Made by a program: the position numbers and the translations under genes. Below the pieces are notes generated by a model. The model was not told the origin of the DNA. It saw only the letters and a list, made by a program, of their open reading frames with translations, and did not search any database. 64,000 nucleotides of DNA from Crambe crambe. Lineage: Eukaryota > Porifera > Demospongiae > Poecilosclerida > Crambeidae. Below, piece by piece: positions 12,450 to 22,985 of this stretch (position 1 is the stretch's first letter; every line of letters begins with the position of its first letter). The stretch covers positions 5,078,599 to 5,142,598 of the forward strand of contig OZ004595.1 of assembly GCA_963924555.1 (NCBI GenBank). Direction: 5' to 3'.

Positions 12450-12840
12450 GCTGAGCACCAGATTAAGGACTAAAGATCAAAGCATACTATGCAAATTGGT
12501 TTGGTAATCCAGGTAAGATTCTTGATTGTGATCTGGGTTGAAGTGGAACCAACCTTGGGTTCTAATCCAGGTCAGATTAAGGTCTTGTGTAAACATGCTA
12601 TTAGAGATAGCAATATATTGCTATTGTGAACACTTGAAGAACCAGTGCACAGATGACTATAACTATAGCTATGGGAAAACCACAATTGATTGTTATGATG
12701 ACTTAAAATGTTTGCATAAGAAATCCAATTATGTCACAAAGTAAACATTCTGAAGGTCATGTATCTGAAAGAATTAGAGGAGTAACTACCATTAGGGCAA
12801 CAAAGGCACTTCATCTCCATGGAAAAACTGAGCTGTTTAG
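12450..12840. repeat. Duplicated non-coding block (matches 35371-35703)
   Basis: About 390 bp here matches about 333 bp at 35371-35703 in the same orientation with many small indels. No stable reading frame is shared, so the small ORFs in it are not convincing. The second copy lies just downstream of gene K. This suggests that the neighbourhood of pseudogene F and that of K share ancestry. Confidence 0.7.
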
Positions 12841-13096
12841 TTCAGTTAGCTTATGAGTATACTAATGAGAGGTTTAACATCTGTGCAGGGTCATCCAACT
12901 AGCTAACTATTCTCCTTAACTCGCTATGAGACAGAGAAGGATTGGTAATTTACGAGGGCCACTCTCCCAGGTTGGCTAAAAGCAATGGCCGCATGGCTAT
13001 GGTACCAGGCCCGGTCACTCTCAACACCCGCCCCACATCAGCTCTGACCTGGGGCGCTAATGACTGTTGGCTTGCAAAGGGATGTTTGCCAGACAT

Positions 13097-13136
13097 CCCC
13101 GCCCCCCCGCCCCCCCCCCCCCCCCCCCCCCCCCCC
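13097..13136. repeat. Poly-C tract
   Basis: A run of about 40 bases is C apart from two G. It creates artificial proline-rich and glycine-rich ORFs on the two strands, which should be ignored. Confidence 0.95.
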
Positions 13137-13301
13137 GCAGAAAGGGGGGGCGCTAAGGCGAGAGAGTGACCTCCTGCTGGGCCCAGTACTGAGTATAGGA
13201 GTATGGGGAGTGTATGTCTGCTCAGACATCCTCCAGTGGCACAAAGGCACTTTGTGCCACACTCCCCACTCAGTAGAGTCCTTCACCTGTACTCCCAGTA
13301 A

Positions 13302-13303
<2 letters not shown>

Positions 13304-13335
<32 letters not shown>
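13304..13335. repeat. (CT)n microsatellite
   Basis: About sixteen CT dinucleotides lie at the 3' side of the Ngaro-like element. Confidence 0.95.
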
Positions 13336-13337
<2 letters not shown>

Positions 13338-13408
13338 ATCCCTTGTTTGGTTATTGTAATGAATATATTAATAGGATGAATAGAATGAATATTGTGACAA
13401 ACAGAGGG

Positions 13409-14446
13409 TCAGGTTTGTTCGGTGGATGGAGAAACCAATGCAGCAGTAGCTGTTGCAAGGAGTTTCCCTGGTGTGCGTATGTACAGCGAGAAAGCAGAAG
13501 ATCGCCATTGGCCCAATGTCTGTATAAGGGAGTCACTCAGACCTGCCATTGCTGCAGTTGTGGCAGCACCAATACAGAAGCTATGGCCACTATAACCCAA
13601 GTCGTCCACTCCGATGGCCCTAAGTGCAGTGCGGAGGGAACTAATCAGCCTGGACCTTGAGAGTGGGGAGCCATCTTGGAACAGAAACAAAGGGCCTGGT
13701 ATAGCTGGACGATGGGCCAAGTACCCCAGCATGGATGTGATGGGACATAATGGGGAACCCGTGGCACCTAAGTGGAGAGTAGTTCCAACATCAAAGGAAT
13801 CATTCTTGCTGCGTTTAAGTAAGACTGTGATGCAAGATGGGGACGTGTGGGAGTCGACAGTGATATCATTGGGTGAGAGCATATCCGAGGAAAAAGCAGG
13901 TAAGGAGATACATGTGAATTCTCCAGAGCGCATGAACCCAAAGAAACCCAGGCAGAATGCAGCCCAAAGCACAACTCTGTCAAAGGTCAATGGCTCTCGT
14001 GACCACATCTTGTAGATGCTCTTCAACAGTTCTGGCGTAATGGGAAGACGTGTACGTTTCGGTCTGTATGGGCCTTGCCTCCTGATACCTTTCAGAGCAT
14101 AGTTCAAGCGAGGGTAGGGAACTTGGGCTGGGTCTGGAAGGCCTTGGAGGATCTGGAGGTGTCGGATAGCACTAAGGTAAGAGCGAATGGATTGGTAGCT
14201 GAGTGAAGATTCGAACAAGGATGCGACAAAACGAAGGAGGCAGGGTTCATCTACTGGTAGTGGGGTGAGGTTGTGTGTGGCACAAAAGGAAAGATAATGT
14301 CGTTTTCCTGACTCATAAGATGTTAATGTTGCTGTTGAAACGCCTCGGTTAATGAGGACGTGAACAATCTGGTCCAATTCAGTGAGCCCCAGTCTGCATG
14401 GCCTGGTGGCTATCAGCAACTCTGAGAGGGCAGGGGAAGTGTCCAC
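13409..14446 (-). pseudogene. Tyrosine recombinase of the Ngaro-like element, catalytic Arg lost
   Basis: The open frame of about 345 codons has no ATG at its 5' end; the listed start is a GTG. An N-terminal SAM-like core-binding region (residues about 25-120) precedes the catalytic domain. Expected residues are Arg173 in FMRSGEF, Lys214 in KRSKND, His288 in GHSF, Trp314 in GQWRS and Tyr322 in LYIRTP. The second catalytic Arg of the HxxR box is Cys291 here (codon at 13574-13576), most simply a CGT to TGT change. Loss of that Arg would normally abolish strand cleavage. The role in such elements is integration of a circular cDNA. It lies 60 bases downstream of the RT/RNase H frame. Confidence 0.85.
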
Positions 14447-14507
14447 TGCTGCATCTGTGGAGAGATGAGGGGTAGGTTATTTCTAGATAGTGCATCAGCA
14501 GCTGTAT

Positions 14508-16092
14508 TCAGCAACCCAGGTACATGCTCAGCTTGGAATCGGAAATAGGCGCTATGAAAGAGAAGCACCGCAGCAGATGCATGAGTGGTGGGGATTTGGC
14601 TGTCCTGGTATTAAGCACTGCTACCACTGTCCTATTGTCGGAGTGAAAGCGGATGTGCTGGCTCGCCCACCTCTTCCCCCACAAGGCTGCTGCAGCTACT
14701 ACTGGAACTAGCTCCTTCACAGAAATATCTATGTCCTCCCACTCTGTCGGCCATTGAGCTTGGAACCAGCCCAGCTGGTTAGACACCCGCCCCGCAGCCA
14801 AAGGTTCCTGAGGCATCTGAGTACACATGAACTGTAGCGGGAAGAACGACGAACCATTCCAATGTTGGAGGAAACACCTCCACCATGCCAGATCAGCTCT
14901 AGCGCCTGCAGTGAGACGAACAAAGTGGCTTGGAGCTCGCACTACATGGAGCAAGTTGAAGAGGGAACGAAGGAAGATGCGACCAGGGCGTATAATGGAT
15001 GCAGCATGTGATAAGTGGCCTAGTAGAGATTCCAGTTCCTTCTTTTTGCATGCCCTCTTGTCTAGCCAGGCTGTGACTAATGCTTGCAGGCGCTGTAGCT
15101 TCTCCATAGATAGTCGTAGCTCAAATGACTGAGTATCTATCAAGATCCCCAGGAATGTAACCACAGTTGCTGGTCCCTCAGTTTTGTGGAATGCCACTGG
15201 GACTCCCAGATGTTGTAGGGTCCTTGATGCCAGATCGAGTAATTGCTGCCCTTCTTGCATGTCTGGGGCTGCCATGAAGAGGCAGTCATCCAGGTAGTGG
15301 AGCTGGTATTGGACCCCGGCACAATGCAGAGCCCATGCTATCATATCTGTTACCGCCGAGAAAATCTTTGGCGCAGAGCACAAACCAAAAAGCAGGGCAC
15401 AATCTACATAAGTCTCTGCCAGCAGGTGTTGGTCATGTGGGTGTATCGGGACATTTCTCAGGTCTATCTTTACCAACTGTGTCCCCCTGCCGAGCTGGAT
15501 TATAGTTCCCACTGCCTCATCCACTGAAGCATAGGTGAGGGAGGATAAATCTGTAGAAATGCCATCATTAACACTAGCCCCTGGGAAAAGACAAGTCCAC
15601 AATCATGCGAAACTTATCAATTTGGTGGCCTTTTGGGACAAGGCCTACAGGGCTAATGTGAACAGAGGAAATGAGCTGCCCATCTATGGGCCCGATCAGT
15701 CTACCTGCTGCTTTCTCAGTCCTGATGAATTCCCACACGGCCGAATTATTTGTTGCAGCTGAGGGGTGATTCCGAAAGGTTGCCCTCAAGGATTGACCCT
15801 CTCAATTGAACCCTATGCAAAAACCTTGGGAGAAACCGGCATGAATGTATGCTGCAAATTGGCGGTCATGGTGTGCCAGCAAGGGTCCCATCCAGTTATC
15901 CAAGCAGATCGGTGAGGGGGCAGGTGGCCACCCGATTGGGCAGGAAGTATCAACGCATTCCTCGAACCCCAATAGGTCATCGATGTAGGCATATTTCCCA
16001 GACGTGATGTTGACGGCCCGTAAGGAGATGTGGCTTGTGGGTGCTGTGGAGTGGCCTAAACCTAAGGAAAAATGTGATATACATGGCACCAA
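14508..16092 (-). pseudogene. Reverse transcriptase / RNase H of the Ngaro-like element, broken
   Basis: Three consecutive minus-strand pieces belong to one polyprotein. The first, 16092-15802, ends in GFSQGFCIGFN at a TGA; after the stop, 15789-15574 carries SPVGLVPKG and IVDLSFPRG. A frameshift near 15580-15600 then leads into 15602-14508. This last piece starts with the SVNDGI block and contains the motif A Asp in KIDLRN, the YLDD polymerase box and an RNase H-like region with SVKE and HSDN. The stop in the first piece could come from CGA to TGA, again a CpG-type change. Function is reverse transcription of the element RNA; this copy cannot make it. Confidence 0.85.
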
Positions 16093-16254
16093 AGCTAAAC
16101 ACCATTCAGGGGGTATGGTTATGCTGGCAGTGCATCAAGATAATAATATAGCAAGTAGCTAAGCAAGCAATGCATTATAGAGAGCAAAATCAAATGAATC
16201 ATAAGTTAAGAATCAGTATACAGCTACTAATTGTTGGGCAGGCAGAAACATTAT

Positions 16255-16478
16255 TTCTGTGATAAGTAAGGAAACAATCTATATCCAGCCAACAATCCCT
16301 ACATATACATATACGTCAGGTAGCTTCAGATTATAATGCAGTAATGTACGTATATGTAGGGATTGTTGGCTGGATATAGATTGATCCCATTTACAGCCTT
16401 CTTGTTTCCTTACTTTTTTGAGCAGTGGTCATCCCTACATCTTTTTTCATTTCACGAAATGCTTTTTCCCTTATGTAC
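16255..16478. mobile_element. Foldback element (GTAGGGAT family), truncating pseudogene G
   Basis: Inverted arms (about 16275-16315 and 16346-16382) end at the loop in ATCCCTAC / GTAGGGAT. The right tail has a further TCATCCCTACAT box (about 16429-16440), then a 6-bp mini-hairpin CATTTC/GAAATG and a T-rich end like those of the other foldbacks. The tail joins directly to family sequence at about 16477, where the last part of pseudogene G is missing. Confidence 0.7.
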
Positions 16479-16786
16479 TTCTATTAGTGAACCAGTAACA
16501 CATTATAGGAATTGCTATGAAGAATATAATGATGTCAATAGTATTACATTTAAGTTGCTTGTAGGGCTTTAAAATGACCACTAGAACCAATGCAATCAGA
16601 ACCACAGATGCTGCCAATGAAAAGATGTGGGATTCTTTGACACTGAGTACATTATCAGATTGATGCATCTGAGAAATAGGTAAAAGCCAGCAAAATATCT
16701 GCAGTCCCTTGGTGTTTCCTTGTAGCATCCTTGGAGCATGTCCATGAAGTCATAAAGAATCCGATACTGACATTTAATGCAATTGA

Positions 16787-18542
16787 CAGTGGCGGATCTA
16801 GTATGGTTCGACGTAGTTCCCCCTTTTTTCCCCTCGACGCATGCGCATAAGAATTATTCTATATTGCTCATCGAAGTTCGGCTCAGTTCTTGGGTCAGTT
16901 CTTGTTCGTTTCAATTCAGTTACCAGTTTTTTTTCGAAGGTCTAGCACGGTTGATTCAGTGATTCTGATTCAAGGTCAGGATGACTCAGAGAAAGCTAGG
17001 ATCTTTTTTCCCGAAGTCTTCTTCAACTCCCACGTAAGCGGTTTTATCAACCTTTGGTGGGAACCAACAAGATAGCTAGCTGCTACTGCACCTAGTTGGG
17101 AAGTAAGAAACATGCTCTAGCTACTATTACTACTATAGCAAGCTTGTGCACTATGCCACTCTATTGATTGCACTTTTTACTCTATAGGAAAAGACCCAGA
17201 GTGGAGGTTGAAGGTGATCATTCTGCCTCTTCAACATCTCAAGGCCCTAGCTTCCCTTGATGCTAATGAATCTTTAGCATCTCTGTCTCCCGCACCATTC
17301 TTGCATGATTCTTTGGATGTTTTTGATCTTCCCTCAGCTAGTCACTTAGCGGATTTTGATACTCCAGCCTCTCCTGGCCCATCATCTATGCATATGAGCA
17401 CTTCCAGTGAGTCTTGCAGCGTATCTTGCTATGACATTGGTTTATTGTTGAAATCAACACCTCATGCAGTCTCATGTACGTGGTTCGTGTACAGCAAGGA
17501 AGAAGATGGCTTATTTTGTTTACCATGTGTCCTCTTTGCTAGTAAAGAGATGTTGGGCCAGTTGGTTACTGAAAAGTTCAATCATTGGACAAAGAAAACC
17601 TCTAAGTATAATTCTAATCAGTACCATAAATTGGCTGTCACTCAGGCTGAAGCTTTAAAATCTTCATATAATAGGCTTGAATTAGCAATAGATAATCAAC
17701 TTAAAGATATTGGAGAAGATAAGATAGCTAAAAATAGGACTATATAATAAAACATATTGCTTCTGCTATTCATCTCTGTGGCACACAATCTATAGCTCTC
17801 CGTGGGCACAGAATGACAGCACTTCTGATTCTGACAATAAAGGGAATTTTTTGGCAATACTTAATTATAGCATAAAGTGTGGGAATACTATGCTTGCTCA
17901 CTTCAAAGATGCTTCCAAGAATGCTATGTACACTAGTAAAACCATACAAAATCAGATCATTGATATAATAGGTAATCATTAGAGATAAAATACTAAAAGA
18001 AGCAAAATATTACTCCATTTTATGTGATGAAGTGAGTGATGTATCTAATAAAGAACAAGTTTCAATAGTAATAAGATTTGTAGATAGTAATTGCATACGT
18101 GAAGACTTCATCTTAACTGAAAGGGTAACAGGAGAAGTTTTGGCTTGTAATATTAAAGATACTCTAACTAAATATGGTTTGGACTTCAAAAATTGTAGAG
18201 GCCAGGGATATGACGGGGCCTCTAACATGTCAGCTCAGAGTTGCCCAATTAATATGTATGTATTGTTATGCGTGATACTTTTTAATTCCCGAGTATCTTC
18301 CACCTCATTCAACATGCTCTGATTCCTTCACACTGTTATCATATTTTTTGCCAGTTCATCAGTCAAGCATTATCATCCATCATTAGATAGTTACCTATTC
18401 ATATTATTATCAGGCTCATTTAAAAAAAAGTAATTAAAAGTGGGTGTGGCTTGGGAATGGGCGTGGTTTTCAAAAATTTTCCCGCGCTTACGCGCGGATA
18501 GATAAAAGAACCCTCCTTTAAAAAATCCTAGATCCGTCCCTG
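16787..18542 (+). mobile_element. hAT-type DNA transposon, internally truncated
   Basis: The ends are imperfect inverted repeats, CAGTGGCGGATCTAG at the left and the reverse of CAGGGACGGATCTAGG at the right. The target ATTGA is duplicated on both sides (16782-16786 and 18543-18547). A 5-bp duplication fits the hAT5-like subset. Paralogues at 57.87 kb and elsewhere show the uninterrupted site. Inside is a decayed transposase gene lacking its C-terminal part. Confidence 0.88.
17188..18240 (+). pseudogene. hAT transposase-like gene (TTF-type zinc finger plus DUF4371), broken
   Basis: A possible splice acceptor (TTTTTACTCTATAG) ends at about 17188, and the frame then opens to 17747. It includes a TTF-type zinc finger with W-F-V-Y, GLFCLPCVLF and a later NHWTKK / H pair. 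Continuing family blocks lie in other frames: LCGTQSIALRGHR at about 17780, then the Asn-rich segment, then DEVSDVSNKEQ, GEVLACNI and GQGYDGASNMS (about 18025-18235), typical of DUF4371 in ZMYM/ZBED-like hAT proteins. The hAT dimerisation domain is absent. There are at least two frameshifts. Confidence 0.85.
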
Positions 18543-18790
18543 ATTGAGGCACTTTTGAAAGCAGCAAGAAGGGTACACACAAAGAAGAATCAGTGGAAGA
18601 TCAAGAACATGAAAATTGCCAATACAGCATAAGGAGTGTGTTCCTTACTGAAAGGAGTCATGGAGCCATTGATAAATAAAAACTTTACTCCTGCTTTATT
18701 ACCAGACTCATCACATAGGACAGGATGTGGAGCAGCATCTGTACACTAGCAACCACAGTCTGGAAAAGACTATGTAACAGTCATGCAGTA

Positions 18791-20164
18791 CTAGAAGAAT
18801 CAATTCCTTCATATAATCATCAGCTATTAGGAGAGAGAGAGAGAGAAAAAAATGTTGGTATGACCAGTTTCACTTGGTTGGTGATTGATACGTATTCTCT
18901 GTTTAGTTTCCAATCTATAAACAAGATATTGGCTACATATTTCGGCTGAAATGCCTCAGCCATCATCAGAGCTTACATAAATCAGTTTCAAAATACAATG
19001 TTTAGCCTTGGGGTATTTTAGAGTTGCCTTCTGGCTGTATAATGAGTAACTGGGGGACTTTGTCCCTGTTCATGATAAACTTTTGGGGGCGCTATGTAAC
19101 TAAACAGAGAATATGACCATTGTTTAAAAAGTAAGCAAACAGAAAGGAAGGAAATGGGCCAATCTTTGTTCTTTATCCAGCCAACAATCCCGTACTTACT
19201 GCATTATATCTGAAGTTTATGTTGCTTATCTGGCTTAAATGTGACATGTAGGGATAATGATAGAGAACAACCTAATTTCCTTCCTTCTTGTTTGCTTACT
19301 TTTTAATGGTTCATCCCTATCTTTTTCCATTTCACACAGAAATATTTTCCCCCTCACTTTTATCATATGTATCTTGAGAAAAATAGGCTCTGGAATCTAA
19401 GAATCTTTCTGGAATAGGGAGACTTTTGGGACTCATAGCACTTAATGTCAGACATGATTGATGAATCAAAGAAAAGGACTCACAGCTATATAATTTGGCA
19501 CACCTGTGACACATCCCAATATGATGCTGTGCCCTGATGGAGATAGGTAAAGAACTAGTTTACTTAAAAATGGCCACAAAAGTGACTAATTACAAAATGA
19601 TAAAATAGATAGTAATATTAAAGTATAGACAGGTACCATTCAGACTGGACTATGGTGAATAAGACACAAAGGGTATTACTCAGTTCTATCACTCTTTTAT
19701 AGGATGACCATTCCCGAGTGGATAACTTATTTCATTTTCCTAAGTGTACTATGATATACATACACTGACAATCAACAAAATAAATTTCTTTTCTCAAGTA
19801 TACTATTAGTAAAATAATCCCCCCAAATGTATACTATCTCCTTTTCCCATGAACTTGCTTTTATAAGAGAATTATTTAAACTTTTAGAGCATAATCTGCA
19901 AGAACCTGTGTACTTATTATTGCATTCAGTTTCGTTATAATTACGTCACAGGAAAAAAGAAATGGTCTACAGCTGTAGCTCTGTTACAAGTTGAATTTAA
20001 ATCTGATCAGCAACAGCTGCATCCCTCAGTGAAAGACATAATCCAGACTTGTCATTACTATAAAATAATCATAAACAGCATAATATGCCATTTAGAGTTA
20101 GTAGTGAACTAGCTATCAAAGGAATTAGCTAATGGAATTTTTAAAAAAAGAAAAGAAGTTTGCC
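18791..20164. other. Spacer between G and H, duplicated at 58241-59719
   Basis: No gene is seen. The stretch contains the foldback at 19125-19340 and an (AG)n tract at about 18830-18846. It matches the L-I spacer along its length, with small indels. Confidence 0.6.
19125..19340. mobile_element. Foldback element, GTAGGGAT family
   Basis: The inverted arms include AAGTAAGCAAACAG and its complement CTTGTTTGCTTACTTT at 19272-19301. A GTAGGGAT box lies near 19250. A TCATCCCTAT box and a T/C-rich tail follow the right arm. The paralogous copy is at 58587-58779. Confidence 0.65.
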
Positions 20165-21910
20165 TCAACTAATATTATTGAAGAGAGGTGAATGTTCATT
20201 AGGCCTACTTTGATCATTTTGTGAGCCTTCTGAAAACAAAGCTTTATATATTTTCCTCATTAGCGCGTGGCATCCACAATCAGGTATGCCAATCTTCAAA
20301 AGCGACACTACTTGATAGATAAGCAAAAATAACCCGTATGAAGGAAGTATGAACAATATTGGTAGAATAATGGCTTGTAGATATTTATAGTATTCAAAAA
20401 CATATGTTGGTGCTACATATGGAGCATATATGAACAATGAAGCAGTGGCATACATGGCGATAGCAATAAGAAATATGATAATATCAATCGTATTACGGAT
20501 ATGGTGTTTGTAGGGCTTACAGACTGCCACCAGAAGTAGTGCAAACATCATCATAAACATTGCCAATGAAGCATATAAGGGATTCTTAGTTGCTACATAT
20601 AATAACTGATTTAAACTCCTCAGAAGAAGATAAAAGCCAGCGAAATATCTGCAGTCTCTTGGAGTTTCCTTGTAACATCCTTGGAATGTGTCCATGAAGA
20701 CATGAAGAGTCCGATACTGACATTTAGTGCAATTGAGAAACTTTTGAAAGCAGCGAAAAGGGTATACACAAAGAAGAACAAGTGGAAGAAAGTTGAAGAT
20801 AATCAACATCACAATAGCAAGAATAGCATAAGGAGTGTGTTCTTTAGTTAAGGGAATCATGGAGCCATTGATAAACAAGTGAGAATAACTATCTTTATTA
20901 CCACTCTCATTATAATAACTAGGACTCAATGTCAGTATATCAACTGAAACATTCATTACCTTCACATAGGACAGGATGAAAAATGTGGCAAAAGCATTCA
21001 CCAGTGATTCTCTGATATTCCACTTTCTCCTGAATGTGGAGCAGCATCTGTACACTGGCAACCACAGTTTGGAAAAGACTATGCAATGGTCATGCAGTTG
21101 AACTAGACAATATGTGATTGATATCAACATTAAAGGATACACTGCAATCACATAGTCCAGAGAAATGGTTTGAAGGATAGACATGTCAGGATGCAAGCAA
21201 AATGGATGGTAAAAGCCGCGAAAAAAATCAAGGTTCCAAACAGCATAAAGAGATATTGCCAGCACAGAAATAATATTGGATATTGGATATGCATTGAAAA
21301 TAAATCGAAGTATTCCTGGGGCAGCAAACATTTGGCTAACAGTAACATACACAACCATAGGACCAGAATTAACTGATACTCTCAGTACAATCATTAGTAT
21401 GTAAAATCCAGTCAGTGGTAGATATGCTACAGCAATATACTTCAACCAGTTATACTTGTAGTCCTTACACTCCACACAAGCTAAGTCATACGAGTACACA
21501 GATGGAGCATGTTCTGCTATACACTCACCACACATTAGACCAGTCCTGTTGAAGGATCCACACACCTCTTCATTCAGATCTGATGTATTTTTGGTGAATA
21601 TTTGATGGTATTCATGAAAATGTAATTTATAAAAGCACTTGTATAAACAATAGCTCACGAATGTTTCATTTAACTTCTCACTATAAGTCATGCAGTAACA
21701 AGCCTTCACAGACACTTCAAGAGTTTTACTGTTGCATTGTACAATCCCTTTAAGGTCACTCCCACACTCACAGTTGTTAGACGTCTCATTCAGTATGGTC
21801 CATGGAGGACAGTCCATGATATCGTTCAACTTGATCTCATTTCCACATTCTATGATTATAAAATCAGCACTCAGTGCCAGCAAAATTATGGTAAGCAATT
21901 TTTCAGTCAT
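20165..21910 (-). CDS. Gene H: intact Cys-rich multi-membrane protein, 581 aa
   Basis: This is an uninterrupted frame from an ATG at 21910. The signal peptide (about residues 1-22) precedes the CPPW/CGEC ectodomain and about ten membrane segments. TM3 reads WNLDFFRGFYHPF, unlike the WRG version of B and C, and the TM2-TM3 loop is of the I type. The tail ends EHSPLF, so the last position of the dileucine-like motif is Phe rather than Leu or Ile. It lies in the large segmental duplicate whose other copy contains gene I. The role is unknown; a receptor-like membrane protein is the best description. Confidence 0.88.
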   Translation of the reverse strand: MTEKLLTIILLALSADFIIIECGNEIKLNDIMDCPPWTILNETSNNCECGSDLKGIVQCNSKTLEVSVKACYCMTYSEKLNETFVSYCLYKCFYKLHFHEYHQIFTKNTSDLNEEVCGSFNRTGLMCGECIAEHAPSVYSYDLACVECKDYKYNWLKYIAVAYLPLTGFYILMIVLRVSVNSGPMVVYVTVSQMFAAPGILRFIFNAYPISNIISVLAISLYAVWNLDFFRGFYHPFCLHPDMSILQTISLDYVIAVYPLMLISITYCLVQLHDHCIVFSKLWLPVYRCCSTFRRKWNIRESLVNAFATFFILSYVKVMNVSVDILTLSPSYYNESGNKDSYSHLFINGSMIPLTKEHTPYAILAIVMLIIFNFLPLVLLCVYPFRCFQKFLNCTKCQYRTLHVFMDTFQGCYKETPRDCRYFAGFYLLLRSLNQLLYVATKNPLYASLAMFMMMFALLLVAVCKPYKHHIRNTIDIIIFLIAIAMYATASLFIYAPYVAPTYVFEYYKYLQAIILPILFILPSYGLFLLIYQVVSLLKIGIPDCGCHALMRKIYKALFSEGSQNDQSRPNEHSPLFNNIS

Positions 21911-22847
21911 GCCTGAGTCTAATTTTATTGCTGGATATCATAAGCAGTTCTGTAGCTATTTAACTCACTATAGCTGCTGCACTTATACTCAAAAAATAAA
22001 ACCTGAAACTGAAAGTGTTTGTTTAACTCTACATACAACTTAATGCTTCAAATAATACCCTATATTCCTTTACCTATAGCAGTTTCTGTGAACAAACATC
22101 AATATTATGCTGCCTTCAACAATAATCACTGCCTCCCAGGATCACCAAGCTGCTCATGTCAGTGTAAAAGTGTTCTGCTTGGTTTAGGCAGTGATGTAGG
22201 GATTATTATTGAAGGCAGCATAATTTTGATGTTTGTTCACAGAAACTGCTATAGGTACATGGCCTTTTTTATTTAGCATATTTTTTTCCCCTTCACTTTT
22301 TTGTTTACTTTTTATATGACCTTCACTTACTGTATATCATCCACTCATGTTTTAGTTAGTAATGACCTTTAGTTTACTTACTGTATCGTTTTAGCTGATA
22401 GCTCACTTAGCCTCGTCACTGTACTGGGCTTTAGAGGCAGACAAAAGAGCCGCGCCAAAATTTTACTGAATCAGCACTGCAGCAGACATGCTTTAAAAAA
22501 GATTGTTGAGTGCAGAAATCTCCACTGGACTCTAAAGCTATCGAAAGAGTCTATAAAGTGAATGCAGAAGCCTCTTCTTGCTCTTCACAACATGAAACTA
22601 CTGCTATAAGGTGCCATTTCAGATACACACACATATTATATATACACACAGACACAAAGCCCGATCACTTTACCCCTTGCTGCACATGCGTGTGCAGGGT
22701 AATTAGGAGGATCAAAATGCCTTGAAAATTATTCCTGGGATTCCAATCACACACTGTACAATGGATGAAGTGTGTATTGCACATAAATTGTCCCAATACA
22801 CACTAAATCGAAACAGTGTGTGTGTGTGTGTGTATTGGAAACACGGA
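21911..22847. other. Upstream flank of H, duplicated upstream of I
   Basis: No gene is seen. The flank matches 61469-62445 nearly throughout. It contains the foldback at 22060-22315, a GCCGCGCCAAAATTTTACT segment that occurs once here and nearly twice in the I copy, and a CACTGT-type MITE remnant around 22753-22830 followed by (GT)n. Confidence 0.6.
22060..22315. mobile_element. Foldback element, GTAGGGAT family
   Basis: Arms at about 22067-22137 and 22193-22256 are complementary through CTATAGCAGTTTCTGTGAAC. The right arm begins at a GTAGGGATT box (about 22196). The tail is TTTTTTATTTAGCATA followed by CCCCTTCACTTT. A near-identical copy lies at 61620-61890, and a single arm lies at 5995-6110. 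Confidence 0.75.
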
Positions 22848-22985
22848 GCATGTACACAATCATAGGATCAGTTAATAGTATCATTATTATGTAAAATGCT
22901 GTCTATATATTCTCAACCAGTTGCTTAAGTCCAGTCATTACACTCCGTTACACACACAGATGGAGCATGTCCTTCAATATACTTG
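22848..22985 (-). pseudogene. Short fragment of the multi-membrane family (TM1 region)
   Basis: Degenerate sequence matches the family from the CVEC region through TM1 to the start of TM2. It has lost frame. It adjoins the MITE/(GT)n tract. Confidence 0.5.

Larger units (their letters stand above)
12940..16100 (-). mobile_element. Ngaro/DIRS-like tyrosine-recombinase retroelement, degraded
   Basis: This GC-richer block codes on the minus strand for reverse transcriptase, RNase H and then a tyrosine recombinase. That order and the absence of a visible methyltransferase domain fit Ngaro-type elements better than classical DIRS. No gag is seen; the 5' side is cut near 16100. A poly-C tract (13097-13136) and (CT)n (13304-13335) lie on the 3' side. 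The characteristic split direct repeats could not be found by eye. Boundaries are estimated from the change in composition. Confidence 0.75.
16471..18790 (-). pseudogene. Pseudogene G of the multi-membrane family, split by a hAT element
   Basis: Two family blocks belong together: 18790-18543 (TM4 region, then the block before TM6 with internal deletions) and 16786-16477 (TM7 to TM9). They are interrupted by the hAT insertion 16787-18542. Both ends of the gene are missing. The counterpart L (57460-58240) has the same 5' truncation point and the same flank but lacks the hAT insertion, so the duplication of G and L preceded or excluded the insertion. Confidence 0.85.

Noticed and set aside
12538-12744. 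Small ORF shared with 35502-35690
   Set aside because: The shared block has indels that are not multiples of three, so the frame is not conserved.
12942-13359. Proline-rich and glycine-rich ORFs
   Set aside because: They come from translating the poly-C tract and (CT)n in several frames.
12940-16100. LTR retrotransposon
   Set aside because: A tyrosine recombinase rather than an integrase follows the RT/RNase H, and no long terminal direct repeats were seen.
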